Positions 46,238 through 55,212 are shown, numbered from the stretch's first letter. The stretch is 64,000 nt of DNA from Filifactor alocis ATCC 35896 (GCF_000163895.2 NC_016630.1:806001-870000); one strand, 5' to 3'. Notes: generated from the letters alone by a model not told the origin. Made by a program: numbers and translations.

Positions 46238-47782
46238 GTGTCCACCAAAACACAAACTGCTTTGCATAATTACAAAACGCTCAAGAGAAGAATCGTTATC
46301 GATGGATTTTTGGTTGGATTGGGAGCAGGTTTTTTTTCCGTTCTGTATCGCCTGATGCTGTCCGAACTTGATGGGATCAGAAAAATGCTTTTTTCTACCT
46401 ATTCTACCGAACATATTCTGTTTTTGATTGTCGCTTTTACACTGTTTGCTTGCATTGTCGGATTATTGATTCGATGGTGTCCTCTCAGTAGCGGAAGCGG
46501 TATTCCGCAAATTCAAGGAGAATTGCTTGGTATCCTAAAGATGAATCCGATTTCTGTCTTAATTTCAAAATTTATCGGAGGTGGACTCGGAAACCTTGCA
46601 GGACTCTCCCTCGGACGAGAAGGTCCTTCCATTCAAATTGGAGGAGCCGTTGGAAAATTACTTTCCAAACTTTTGAAAAGAGATATTAACGAAGAACGGT
46701 TTATGATTTCTGCCGGAGCAAGCGCAGGACTTGCAGCTGCATTCAACGCACCTATTTCGGGAACAATCTTTGCATTGGAAGAGATGCACAAAAACTTCTC
46801 TCCTCTGATTTTGATTCCGTGTCTTGTCGCTTCTGTTGTTGCAGACTATGTATCCAAAAATGTGTTCGGGTTGCAATCCTCTTTTTATTTTATCTCCATT
46901 CCGAAATCTCTTCCCCTGTTCCACTACTGGCATATTGTAGGAATCGGAGTTTTTTCGGGATTGGTCGGCGTTTTGTTCAACAAAGTGCTGTTGCTCGGAC
47001 AAGATTTTCATAATATTTTACCGATTCCAAAACCGTTTCGACCTATCATTGCATTCTTAGTATCCATCACACTGGGATTTGCTTGTTACGATGTGTTGGG
47101 CGGAGGGCACGCTTTGGTTGAAAAAATTACCGATTCGACATTTACTTTGACTGCACTGATTACCTTGTTGATCCTCAAACTGCTCTTCACTTCGTTAAGT
47201 TACGGCAGCTCCACACAAGGTGGAATCTTTTTGCCGGTATTGGTACTCGGCGCACTCAGCGGTGTCATCTATGCCACATTCTGCCAACAAATCAACTTGC
47301 TTGATTCTGTCTATATCCATAACTTCATTGTATTGGGAATGGCGGGAATCTTAACAGCAGTCGTTCGTTCTCCGATTCTGTCGATTATGCTCGTTACGGA
47401 AATGGCAGGAACTTTTTCCCATATGCTGAGTTTCTGTTTGGTTGCAATTATCTCATACCTTGTAGCGGAATTCTTGAATTCCAAACCGATTTATGAATCT
47501 CTATTGGAGCGACTTCTTGCAAACCGAATGGATACTGCCTCTGAAGAAGAGGAAACCGACAAGGTCGTAACCAGTTTATCCATTACCTCCAATATGAGTG
47601 TATGTAATAAGGCGTTGAGAGAGGAATTATTCCCAAAAAATGTTCTGATTGTATCAATCAAGCGAGGTTCGAAAGAATTTATTCCAAACGGAAATACTGT
47701 TATTCTACCGGGAGATATTCTCACCATTCTGTGCTACAAATCAGAATTAGCCGAAGTCAAACAGATGACATTAACACTATGA
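46238..47782 (+). CDS. ClC-family chloride channel/antiporter with a regulatory domain
   Basis: With GTG 46238 as start (AAGGA ten bases upstream) the protein has 514 residues. It has ten or more hydrophobic segments. The selectivity motifs are GSGIPQIQG and GREGPSIQIG; the second contains the gating Glu expected in chloride/proton antiporters. GILTAVVRSPILSIML is the third conserved region. The last 80 residues look like a TrkA-C/RCK domain (NVLIVSIKRG, PNGNTVILPGDILTIL), which may bind a ligand. The gene stands alone before a strong terminator. Confidence 0.9.
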   Translation: MSTKTQTALHNYKTLKRRIVIDGFLVGLGAGFFSVLYRLMLSELDGIRKMLFSTYSTEHILFLIVAFTLFACIVGLLIRWCPLSSGSGIPQIQGELLGILKMNPISVLISKFIGGGLGNLAGLSLGREGPSIQIGGAVGKLLSKLLKRDINEERFMISAGASAGLAAAFNAPISGTIFALEEMHKNFSPLILIPCLVASVVADYVSKNVFGLQSSFYFISIPKSLPLFHYWHIVGIGVFSGLVGVLFNKVLLLGQDFHNILPIPKPFRPIIAFLVSITLGFACYDVLGGGHALVEKITDSTFTLTALITLLILKLLFTSLSYGSSTQGGIFLPVLVLGALSGVIYATFCQQINLLDSVYIHNFIVLGMAGILTAVVRSPILSIMLVTEMAGTFSHMLSFCLVAIISYLVAEFLNSKPIYESLLERLLANRMDTASEEEETDKVVTSLSITSNMSVCNKALREELFPKNVLIVSIKRGSKEFIPNGNTVILPGDILTILCYKSELAEVKQMTLTL

Positions 47783-47836
47783 CATTCTTACAACAAATAT
47801 AAAATTCTAGAAGTCGTATTTCATTTTCAAAAAAAT

Positions 47837-47890
47837 ATCCCCTACGAAATAAAGCTTGAACAGTTCCTTTTCGTAGGGGATACATTTTTT
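47837..47890 (+). terminator. Terminator of the ClC gene
   Basis: ATCCCCTACGAA (47837-47848) pairs perfectly with TTCGTAGGGGAT (47870-47881), then ACATTTTTT follows. Confidence 0.85.
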
Positions 47891-47979
47891 GGTGTAACTT
47901 TAATCAGTAATTCGTATAATAATACACTTCTATATCATTGTGCAAGATGACAAATCAATTCTGTCATACAACAGTTAAT

Positions 47980-48834
47980 CTAATCTGCATCTACCCAAAG
48001 ATGATATTTCCCACAATGAAGACATTGAAACAAGTATCCGCAAATTGAACCGTCTTTGACAAGATATTCTTCCACATCTTCAAAAAAATCATCGCGCATA
48101 TAATACTCTTCAAACACTTCGTCTGCAATATCCATCGCCTTTAATTCACGCGTTCCGACTGTCCCCAAATATGCACAGTAATCATCACAACAGGAAAGCC
48201 AATATTCTCCCTGCCAACTTAAATACCCCGGAGTGCGTAAAAAAAGTTCATCGTCTTTTGCCTTATCTCGTGCCCCTTCCCACTCTGCATCCTGAACAAA
48301 TGTCGCATCAAACTTTCTTGCAGCTTCTCCGTTTGCAATACAGGTCGAACAGATATATTCTACATTATCAACACAATACGGTATGGAAGAAAAATAAACA
48401 GTACTCTTCTTGCCACAACAAGGACAGACCTTTTCTTCTCCCTCTTCAAATGCACCTGTCTCCAACGGATCAGGATGATATCGAAAGTGAGATAACTGTT
48501 TGAGGAGCTCTTTTCTTTCAGCTTTTTCCTTTTCCGTCAAAGGTCGCGGTAAAGCAAAATGATCTCCACGACTTTTGCTCAATTCTTGTAACATTGCAAA
48601 TTTTTTAATCTGTTTTCTGTCAGACTTATCAAAAATGGTCGAAAAAACTCTAAATGCACTCTCCATCATGCCAAGCTGATGGTAAACATCCACCAAGACT
48701 TCCTTCGCGTCTCTCTCTTGAATTCCGGAGAGTTTATCGGCAAATTGATATAAGGCTGATACACTTGCCTTATCTCCATCATGAAGTTTAAAATTTTGTT
48801 TTAATGCTATCAATTCTTTCAGATGCTGATTCAC
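47980..48834 (-). CDS. CbrC-family protein with an N-terminal helical domain
   Basis: The protein has 284 residues. From about residue 115 on it matches the CbrC (UPF0167) family: CPCCGKKSTVYFSSIPYC, the later CSTCIANGEAARKF, SWQGEYWLSCCDDYCAYLG, and the end LFQCLHCGKYHLWVD. The many CxxC pairs suggest metal binding. The first 110 residues are helical and may be a tetratricopeptide-like region. CbrC is linked to colicin E2 tolerance in E. coli, but the molecular role of the family is not known. Single gene. Confidence 0.8.
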   Translation of the reverse strand: MNQHLKELIALKQNFKLHDGDKASVSALYQFADKLSGIQERDAKEVLVDVYHQLGMMESAFRVFSTIFDKSDRKQIKKFAMLQELSKSRGDHFALPRPLTEKEKAERKELLKQLSHFRYHPDPLETGAFEEGEEKVCPCCGKKSTVYFSSIPYCVDNVEYICSTCIANGEAARKFDATFVQDAEWEGARDKAKDDELFLRTPGYLSWQGEYWLSCCDDYCAYLGTVGTRELKAMDIADEVFEEYYMRDDFFEDVEEYLVKDGSICGYLFQCLHCGKYHLWVDAD

Positions 48835-48962
48835 TTCATCACCTTATTCCTCTATCCTTTAATTTATCTCTGCCTTTTCCCTCTAAAAAAGCAAACGCCT
48901 TTCTGTTTGTACTATTATTACACAAATTACTCTTCCAATAAACCGACTGATACGACATTTAT

Positions 48963-49068
48963 ATTGTACAAGAAGATAAGTTATCTTGCGATACATAGCT
49001 TTGATTGATAAATTTTTTTGATTTTAAGATAGATATTCTTGTAACCTCTAATATTTCAAGAACGCTAA
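48963..49068 (-). repeat. Diverged direct repeat, copy 1
   Basis: The block begins ATTGTACAAGAAGAT, contains TTTGATTGA and AAGATAGATATTCTTG, and ends with TTTCAAGAACGCTA. It matches 49218-49325 over most of its length. On the minus strand it reads FSVLEILEVTRISIL, compared with LSVLEMVEIPRISIL in the other copy, so a coding origin is likely. Confidence 0.6.
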
Positions 49069-49217
49069 AATTAAAAATTATCGAATGATATATAAAGATT
49101 TGCGAAACAGACACATTGTTCAGATATTCATTCACATCGTCTATCCCTCTATTAAAAGCAAATACCTCCCTCTTCTTACTCATATTCTTCATCTAAGAGG
49201 AATCGCTTGCTATTTTT

Positions 49218-49325
49218 ATTGTGTATGACGATGAGTCGTCTTACAATACAAAGTTTTGATTGAACTATTTTTTAGATAGTTAAGATAGATATTCTTGGAA
49301 TCTCCACCATTTCAAGAACGCTAAG
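49218..49325 (-). repeat. Diverged direct repeat, copy 2
   Basis: It is the second copy of the block at 48963-49068, 255 bases away, with the same AAGATAGATATTCTTG and TTTCAAGAACGCTA cores. The minus-strand frame stops after PRISILTI, where the other copy stays open. Confidence 0.6.
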
Positions 49326-49380
49326 ACTAAACATCATGCTCACTCTTTTCAAGACAATCTTATCACACAAATCTACAAAC

Positions 49381-49869
49381 TTACTTGTCGTTTTTTGTAG
49401 AACTTTTATCCGATAACTGTTCCAACAATGCTTTACACCCTCGTTCAATTTCATGATATGCTGTATCAAAATCATTACTGTACCAAGGATCGGATATACT
49501 TTTTTCCTCTCCCGCATACTCTAATAACAGATGTATCTTTTTTTCGTTATCCTTGCCGAACAGACGCAACATATTCTGAATATTGCGCTCATCCATCCCA
49601 ATTAACAAATCATAGTTTGAATAGTCGTCTTTGGTAATTTGACGCGCCCGCTTGCCATCACATTCCATACCGTGTTCTTGTAACTTTCTCTTCGCAGGCG
49701 GATAGACAGGATTTCCGATTCCGTTCCAAATTTCTTCAGAACTTGTCGCAGCAGAATCTACTATAAAATGACCGTCTATCCCGGCATCACCAATCATTTT
49801 TTTGAATAGAAACTCTGCCATGGGCGAACGACAAATATTGCCATGGCAGACGAAAAGTATTTTAAGCAT
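49381..49869 (-). CDS. Low-molecular-weight protein tyrosine phosphatase
   Basis: The 162-residue protein has the P-loop CHGNICRS at residues 8-15 and the general acid Asp in DPWYSNDF near 117. The length is normal for the family. AAGGAG before ATG 49869 gives the start; the frame is open 15 codons further without a binding site. It may act on a tyrosine kinase of surface polysaccharide synthesis, but no such kinase is nearby. It sits at the left edge of the island. Confidence 0.9.
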   Translation of the reverse strand: MLKILFVCHGNICRSPMAEFLFKKMIGDAGIDGHFIVDSAATSSEEIWNGIGNPVYPPAKRKLQEHGMECDGKRARQITKDDYSNYDLLIGMDERNIQNMLRLFGKDNEKKIHLLLEYAGEEKSISDPWYSNDFDTAYHEIERGCKALLEQLSDKSSTKNDK

Positions 49870-50043
49870 AATAAAACTCCTTCCTAAAATGCAGTGAATT
49901 TCCCTATTTTGCAAGGATTTACCAAGTCTGTAAAAACAGGGTAAACCTACAGATATTTTTACAAATCTATAAACAAGGCAAATCGTGGCAAAATGTGTTA
50001 GTCATTCGTAGTCAAATCGTAGTCAACTTTAAGGAGGTTGACT

Positions 50044-50166
50044 ATGCAAAATATCTCTAAAATGCTATCGTTTATTGAGTGGGTGGCTCGTGGGGGGGCG
50101 CACCTTTTAACGATAGCATACAATTTTTTCGTTAGGGGGTTCGTACCCCCTACAGACTACTCCTAA
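50044..50166 (+). CDS. Small basic ORF at the island edge
   Basis: The 40-residue frame (MQNISKMLSFIEWVARGGAH and so on) has an excellent ribosome binding site, TTAAGGAGG. The DNA is strongly structured: ATGCTATCGTT and AACGATAGCAT are inverted repeats inside it, and AGGGGGTTCGTACCCCCT is a palindrome near its end. The GC content of the middle is well above the neighbours. Similar short GGG-rich ORFs occur at the ends of clostridial mobile elements. It may be a real peptide or only a structured element end. Confidence 0.4.
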   Translation: MQNISKMLSFIEWVARGGAHLLTIAYNFFVRGFVPPTDYS

Positions 50167-50206
50167 ACTACCAAATATCCTATCGGATGCATAAGTCTTT
50201 TTCATA

Positions 50207-50237
50207 AGAAAAGGCAGATGGCAATCGACCTGCCACC
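50207..50237 (-). terminator. Candidate terminator of the four-gene cassette
   Basis: On the minus strand GGCAG and CTGCC (50230-50234 and 50213-50217) form a short GC-rich stem followed by TTTTCTT, about 40 bases after the TerB-like gene. Confidence 0.5.
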
Positions 50238-50273
50238 TACCGGGTTTCTTCATCAAAAACGAGGTTTTCTCTA

Positions 50274-50672
50274 CTACGCAATAACTTCTGTTACTTTTTT
50301 TAATGCATCGAGATATTCCTTAATAGCAACCGTTGTCTTCTCAACATCTGCATCTGTAAGACCGATTTTCTTTGCATAATCGTTTATAAAACTCTTTTCT
50401 CCAGAATCGAACTCTCCATCTGAATAAACAAGTCCCAGAGTTTCTAATAAAACAATTTTCTTAATTTGAAGTTCTGATGCCTTAAATACATCAACTACTT
50501 CATCCATTGAAATTGCATTATTAGCATCAAAAAATGGAATACCCATTTCCTTGCAATACTCTTGAATCATTACTTTCTCTTCTTCTGCAAAAATTCCATT
50601 AGAGTTTGATACATGAACGCTCAAACTAATAAAAGCATTTTTCTCTTTTTCTGATAATTGACTTAAAAACAT
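50274..50672 (-). CDS. TerB-like protein of the island cassette
   Basis: The 132-residue all-helical protein resembles the TerB family: an acidic start (EKEKNAFISL), a middle loop (VYSDGEFDSGEKSFINDYAKK) with the Asp-Gly-Glu stretch typical of TerB metal-binding loops, and no membrane segment. TerB domains occur in tellurite resistance clusters and in several phage-defence or stress systems, where they are thought to bind metal and join membrane complexes. It is the last of four co-directional genes, 18 bases after the glycine-zipper gene. Confidence 0.65.
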   Translation of the reverse strand: MFLSQLSEKEKNAFISLSVHVSNSNGIFAEEEKVMIQEYCKEMGIPFFDANNAISMDEVVDVFKASELQIKKIVLLETLGLVYSDGEFDSGEKSFINDYAKKIGLTDADVEKTTVAIKEYLDALKKVTEVIA

Positions 50673-50690
50673 TATTGTACCCTCCTTATT

Positions 50691-51725
50691 TTAAGCTGCG
50701 TCTTTTACTTCGTCCAAAATCTTATTTGCATCTGTGACAACTGTATTTACTTCATTCTTGTTAACAGTGTTTAGACCATCTCCGTCCTTATCTTTAAGCA
50801 TAAGGCTTGTCTTACACATCTTATATAGTAATCCTACTAACAGGACAGCATTCTCTGTCATTTGCTTTTCTTTTTCAGTAAAGTCAGACCACTGAACCTT
50901 TGCAGAGAAATTTACAACATGGTCTAATGTAGCCAATCTCTTTTTATACTGCTTTTCTAATTCAGTCAATGATGTTTGAAAAGGTTTTGCAGCAGATACT
51001 AATTCATCAAAATAACCTACAATTTTATTTACCTCTTTTTCAGTTCTGTTTGCTTGGTTATAGGCTTCATCTGCCTTATCTGATAATTTAGAACCAGTAA
51101 CATTGAAAATGATACCTCCAACAAGTAAACCAACACCCAATGTTGCTCCACCTAAAACAGCCGTTCCCAAAGCCATTCCACCACCTCCAGCAGCTATAGA
51201 ACCACCTCCTAAAGCAGCTAATGTCGCATTTGTGGCTGCAACACCACTTAACGAAGAAATAGCCGTTCCTGTTGATGCCGTACCAAGTGCCATAACCGCA
51301 GAGGTTGTAGCTCCGGCTGCTGCGAATCCACCTGCCGTTCCAACAGTCGCACCTCCAATTCCTCCTAAAAGAACACCCGCACCAGCTGACACTTTTTTCA
51401 ACTCCTCGGCCTCATAATCTGGTAAATTAATTCCGTCTCTCTTGCAAGCTTTAAAGTCAGGTCTACCTTGAATTTTCTCAATAATGTCAGAGAAATCATC
51501 AAAACTACTTAAAATCTCAAGTTCCTGTTTTCCGATAGAATCCATCAATTCGGTAGTTTCAATATTTCTCTTTTCAAATAAAGCAACAGCCCTCTCCTGT
51601 TTACTTTGTGCAGCTTTCATAGTGTCATTTGCTTCTTTCATCTTCACACCACCATGAATTCCTGATCCAACCCCGACTATACTAGCAACAGCTGTAATTC
51701 CTCCAATAATAAGTGGTAATGGCAT
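50691..51725 (-). CDS. Glycine-zipper membrane protein of the island cassette
   Basis: The protein has 344 residues. A hydrophobic start (LPLIIGGITAVASIVGVGSG) is followed by a helical region. About 90 residues in the middle (near 113-208) are very rich in Gly and Ala, with repeated GGxxxG spacing (AGVLLGGIGGATVGTAGG, ALGGGSIAAGGGGMALG), then helices again to the end. This composition suggests a membrane-inserting or pore-forming protein. It lies 4 bases after the Cys-cluster gene. I do not know a named family for it. Confidence 0.7.
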   Translation of the reverse strand: MPLPLIIGGITAVASIVGVGSGIHGGVKMKEANDTMKAAQSKQERAVALFEKRNIETTELMDSIGKQELEILSSFDDFSDIIEKIQGRPDFKACKRDGINLPDYEAEELKKVSAGAGVLLGGIGGATVGTAGGFAAAGATTSAVMALGTASTGTAISSLSGVAATNATLAALGGGSIAAGGGGMALGTAVLGGATLGVGLLVGGIIFNVTGSKLSDKADEAYNQANRTEKEVNKIVGYFDELVSAAKPFQTSLTELEKQYKKRLATLDHVVNFSAKVQWSDFTEKEKQMTENAVLLVGLLYKMCKTSLMLKDKDGDGLNTVNKNEVNTVVTDANKILDEVKDAA

Positions 51726-51729
51726 ATAT

Positions 51730-51981
51730 TCATCCTCCTTTATTTTGTAGTTGCTTACATACTCTGTAATTCAACTCATAATATTCTTCTCTTGAATAGT
51801 GTTCCTTAAAATAAACCTCATAGCATTCATCAATTCTACATAACAACGGTCTTTCATCGTAGATAGAACACTTATTTCCATCTAGGTATTTACAAGTTCC
51901 GTCCCCCCTATCCAATTCCTTATATACATCAGATTTATCAAGGTTACGGCAACACTCTCCACAACAAGTACACTTAAACAT
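51730..51981 (-). CDS. YkgJ-type cysteine-cluster protein of the island cassette
   Basis: The 83-residue protein begins MFKCTCCGECCRNL and later has CKYLDGNKCSIYDERPLLCR. This Cys pattern is that of the YkgJ family, predicted to bind zinc or an iron-sulfur cluster. Its ATG overlaps the TAA of the HNH gene by one base (TAATG), so translation is coupled. The family often modifies or protects partners but no activity is proven. Confidence 0.75.
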   Translation of the reverse strand: MFKCTCCGECCRNLDKSDVYKELDRGDGTCKYLDGNKCSIYDERPLLCRIDECYEVYFKEHYSREEYYELNYRVCKQLQNKGG

Positions 51982-53618
51982 TACTCAAACACCAAGCGAT
52001 TTGACCTATTTCCCATAAAGGTATCAAAATCACCTTCCCAAGGTATCTGTATATCAAATACCTTATATGCCGAAAGTAACAAGTTGTTAAGTTCTTCCTC
52101 TGACTCAGCAGCACCAATCTTTGTAGCAATACTCCTATACTTCTCTGTTTCTGCTCGGAATTTTGCAATATCAAGATTTTCAAGTTTAGCCGCCAATCTC
52201 TCTAAAGCGTCTGCTATTTCTTTATAATTGTTTACCTCAGATGGAATTCTGTTTAAGGCACTTACAATTCTATTCATAAACTTACTTCTATCCAAGAAAA
52301 TCAATAGCGTACATGAAATAAGTCCACTCACTAGAGATGAACAGAATGCTGTAACAAATGTACCAACTCCCGAAATTGCTGAGATTGGAGTTTTCTGAAT
52401 CAATTCTCCAACAACAGTTCCAACTAAAACACTCGCTCCAGTTGCTAATATAACAGTAGCGGTTTTTATTCTGTCTCCAAACATAAGATTCTCTGGATTA
52501 AATAATAGAACCTTTCCTGCCTCAACAACCGATGCATATATCTGTCGGATACACCTTACAAGGCTCTTTGCAGTTGTAAAGAAGATGTTGCATATGGTTG
52601 TTGTCAAACTTGCTAACGCTCCAGAAAGAAAACCTTCGCCAAATTTAGCCAGAATTTCTTTATACTTAACTTTGGCATTTTCAACACCCTTTTTTACACC
52701 ATTAGCTACAGCCTCAAGCATATCCTTTAAGTTTTTTCCGGGTGGTAAGACTTGTATTTCTTCTTTAGAAGACATCCATATTTCCACAAAGACAAATCCC
52801 ACTGCCTGACGCATACCCATCTCTGCACCACGGCTACCTGCTACTACAGCAGTGTCTTTCAAAAATTTAGGACTTGTGTAATATGCTTTAGCAAGTTTAG
52901 CTTCATATGCTGCACGAGTCCTTTTATTCTCAGCTCTCATTTTATCTGGATCAATCTGCTCTAATTTTTCTAACTTTGCTAACTCTTTGCGTTCCTTATC
53001 AGATAATGAACCTTTGGACTTAAGTTCCGAAATTCTTGACTGTATCTTTGGTCTTTCAGATTCCCATTTTTGTAGATAGACTTCCATGTCCTTATCTTGC
53101 ATAGAACGATTTATACTTCTATCAGTCGGCTTTAAATTTTCTTCACAGTTAGCCAAATCTGTACCATTGAGTCCTGCTAAAACTCGGCCATGGTCATCAT
53201 GAATCCCTTTCGCAGCTATAGCGTGGTCTAAATCAATATCAGCATTCTGTGCAACGGTCTTTCCAGTATAGGCATCTTGCAATGTACCGTTCTTTTTACT
53301 TTCACTAACTTTTCTATTAATGGCTATATATCGTGGATCTTGATGATACGCATATGTATTATATTCTCCTCTGTTACCATAATCCGCCTGGTTCTGTGCA
53401 TTCTTATATTTCATATTGGGGTCTTTTCCAATTTCCCTAACATTATGGATAGTATCAACATCTCCACCATGCTGGTCATGCACAAGGAAATCAAGTCCAA
53501 AAGATGTAATCAAACTTTTCATGATTACTCTCTCATATTCATTCCAAATACTTGAGAAAACATTTTCTTCAGGTTCTGGAGCAAAACCATTGTTCAATTC
53601 TGCAACAAATGAACTCAA
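51981..53618 (-). CDS. HNH-nuclease-like protein with a membrane region
   Basis: Read from TTG 53618 (GGAGG eight bases upstream) the protein has 545 residues. Residues about 127-175 look like an HNH fold: the DIDLDHAI strand with Asp-His, and later ANCEENLKPTDRSINRS with the Asn. Before it is a conserved-looking HDQHGGDVDTIHNVRE. Two hydrophobic hairpins follow near 330-350 and 400-460 (ATVILATGASVLVGTVVG, GVGTFVTAFCSSLVSGLI). A nuclease joined to a membrane part fits an abortive or antiphage effector, but this is inference. It is the first gene of the cassette. Confidence 0.65.
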   Translation of the reverse strand: MSSFVAELNNGFAPEPEENVFSSIWNEYERVIMKSLITSFGLDFLVHDQHGGDVDTIHNVREIGKDPNMKYKNAQNQADYGNRGEYNTYAYHQDPRYIAINRKVSESKKNGTLQDAYTGKTVAQNADIDLDHAIAAKGIHDDHGRVLAGLNGTDLANCEENLKPTDRSINRSMQDKDMEVYLQKWESERPKIQSRISELKSKGSLSDKERKELAKLEKLEQIDPDKMRAENKRTRAAYEAKLAKAYYTSPKFLKDTAVVAGSRGAEMGMRQAVGFVFVEIWMSSKEEIQVLPPGKNLKDMLEAVANGVKKGVENAKVKYKEILAKFGEGFLSGALASLTTTICNIFFTTAKSLVRCIRQIYASVVEAGKVLLFNPENLMFGDRIKTATVILATGASVLVGTVVGELIQKTPISAISGVGTFVTAFCSSLVSGLISCTLLIFLDRSKFMNRIVSALNRIPSEVNNYKEIADALERLAAKLENLDIAKFRAETEKYRSIATKIGAAESEEELNNLLLSAYKVFDIQIPWEGDFDTFMGNRSNRLVFE

Positions 53619-53690
53619 TAAAAGTACCTCCTCCAAAAGATTTTTTACTTAAACCAATAATATAAAATTAGATGTACAACAAATGTCACT

Positions 53691-53891
53691 CTAAATTTTA
53701 TTTCCCCTTTTTTCGCCAATTTTTGTATCCCCTGTTGTTACTCTACCGAAGACATCTGATGGAACAGCTCATTCTCTTCCAAGTTTAGCAGCTCCACTTA
53801 TTTGTCCGTTGAAACACATTGCTCTAATTCTTCTCGAAGTAACACCCCCTTTTTCAGCCAGTTCATTGATAGTCATATATCCTTCTATCAT
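53691..53891 (-). pseudogene. Excisionase-like helix-turn-helix gene with an in-frame TGA
   Basis: From ATG 53891 (GGAGG upstream) the frame reads MTINELAEKGGVTSRRIRAM, the helix-turn-helix of small excisionases, then GRE, a TGA at 53769-53771, and AVPSDVFGRVTTGDTKIG to a TAG. In the family this place is GREW or GRSW, so the TGA replaces a TGG Trp codon by one base. TGA is used as a normal stop elsewhere in this window, so read-through as Trp is unlikely. The product is cut at 40 residues. Confidence 0.75.
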
Positions 53892-54028
53892 GTAAACCTC
53901 CAAATAAAAAAAGCACTGTTACTTCTAGTAATACGTACAACGTGCAACTGGCAACCATATAATTAACTTAAGCACTTTAGCTTTGCGTCACATTCTTTCA
54001 AATGCTTTGACGGAAAAATTATACCAAA

Positions 54029-54057
54029 AGTATATACCCTCAACAGATCTTTGTCAA
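54029..54057 (-). promoter_or_regulatory. Promoter of the excisionase relic and probably the cassette
   Basis: Read on the minus strand, a perfect TTGACA (54052-54057) and TATACT (54029-54034) are exactly 17 bases apart. No other promoter is obvious before the HNH gene, which starts about 70 bases after the excisionase frame ends. Confidence 0.75.
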
Positions 54058-54075
54058 TTCAATATCTGTAGATAC

Positions 54076-54107
54076 AAAAATATCCCCGGCAGCTCATTGC
54101 CACCGAG
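54076..54107 (-). terminator. Terminator of the integrase gene
   Basis: A GC-rich bulged stem (CCTC...GGCA with TGCC...GGGG) is followed on the minus strand by ATATTTTTG. It isolates the integrase from the promoter just downstream. Confidence 0.7.
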
Positions 54108-54153
54108 GTCATCATCATTATTTCTTATTAAATTGCCTTGAACATTTTCTGAC

Positions 54154-55212
54154 TTATCGGCTTTTCTCCTCTTCCTTTACTGCATTAAGTTCTTCAAGCC
54201 TGAACATCCCGTCTTTTGAATTGTCAAGGCCAAGGTGAGTGTAAACATTCATTGTGACGGAAATGTCCGAATGTCCCATAAGGTGCTGAAAGGTCTTTGG
54301 ATTCATTCTTGCTCTCGCCATGTTTCTACAGTAGGTGTGCCTACAAACAAGAGGAGTAATGTTCGGCATCTGCACTTTGAAAATATCATTATATCTTTTG
54401 ACTGCATGGTTAAACCTGTGTTCCCAATGCATGGCTACTTCCTGCATTCCGTTCTTATCTCTGAAAAGAAAGCCACAATACCCTGCTACCATAATCTCAG
54501 GAAGGTCTGTTGGTCTGTCTTCAATGATTGCCTGAAACATTAGATAGATATCCTCCATCATCGGAAGTTTCCTTGTTCCGGCATTCGTTTTGGTGTTTTC
54601 TATTACATACTCACCCCATGAAGTTCTTTGAAGCTAGTGGTTGATATCAATAACTTTATTCTTCATATCCACATCTCTAAGTTTAAGTCCACAAAACTCT
54701 GAGATTCTCATTCCCGTATGGAACAGGACGTAGAAAACCTCATAGTACTTACAGTAAACATTATCGTCATGTATGAATTTAAGAAACTGCTTCATCTGCT
54801 CCTTAGAAACTGCCTGTCTCATCTTTTCTGTATTATAGATAATTCCAGCAAGCTGAAATCCAAACGGATTTTTTACAATCAAATCATCGTCAACCGCCAT
54901 CTGGAATGCCGTGCGAAGAACCCCACGGACTGTTTTTATTGTACTAGAGCCTTTTCCATCATTCTGTAACTTGATTAAGAATAGTTTTGCATCTGAAGTC
55001 TTGACCCTACACATCTTGTTTGATCCAAACTCTTCTTTGGCAAGGATGTTTTTAACAAAACCATAATTCATCAGAATGTTTGGTCTCACTCCGGTTCTGG
55101 TCTTCAAGTACCTCTCTAGCAGTTCGTTAACTGTCATATTTTTGCACATTGGGTCAAGCAGCGACTCCAAATCCCTACCTATTTCCTCTTCATCAAATCT
55201 GTTGTCGCCCAT
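54154..55212 (-). pseudogene. Tyrosine recombinase (integrase) with an in-frame TAG and a lost N-terminus
   Basis: One continuous frame of 353 codons carries a single stop, TAG at 54634-54636, between VIDINH and LQRTSWGEYV; a CAG Gln codon is the likely ancestor. The upstream part has the core-binding domain (MTVNELLERYLKTRTGVRP) and the first catalytic Arg in HTGMRISEFCGL. The downstream part has HTYCRNMARARM, GHSDISVTMNVYTHLG with the His and the catalytic Tyr. The arm-binding domain usual in Tn916-like integrases is missing; a zinc-ribbon gene now overlaps that end. Read-through is not expected, so the enzyme is dead. Confidence 0.85.

Larger units (their letters stand above)
48835..49380. 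other. Intergenic region with a duplicated block
   Basis: No gene with a convincing start is seen. Two diverged copies of a block of about 105 bases lie here (listed separately). The minus-strand frames across them are short and end at different places, so they look like relics. Confidence 0.55.

Noticed and set aside
53769..53771. TGA read as tryptophan in the excisionase frame
   Set aside because: Other genes in the window use TGG for Trp and end normally at TGA, and the adjacent integrase also has a stop, which favours decay.
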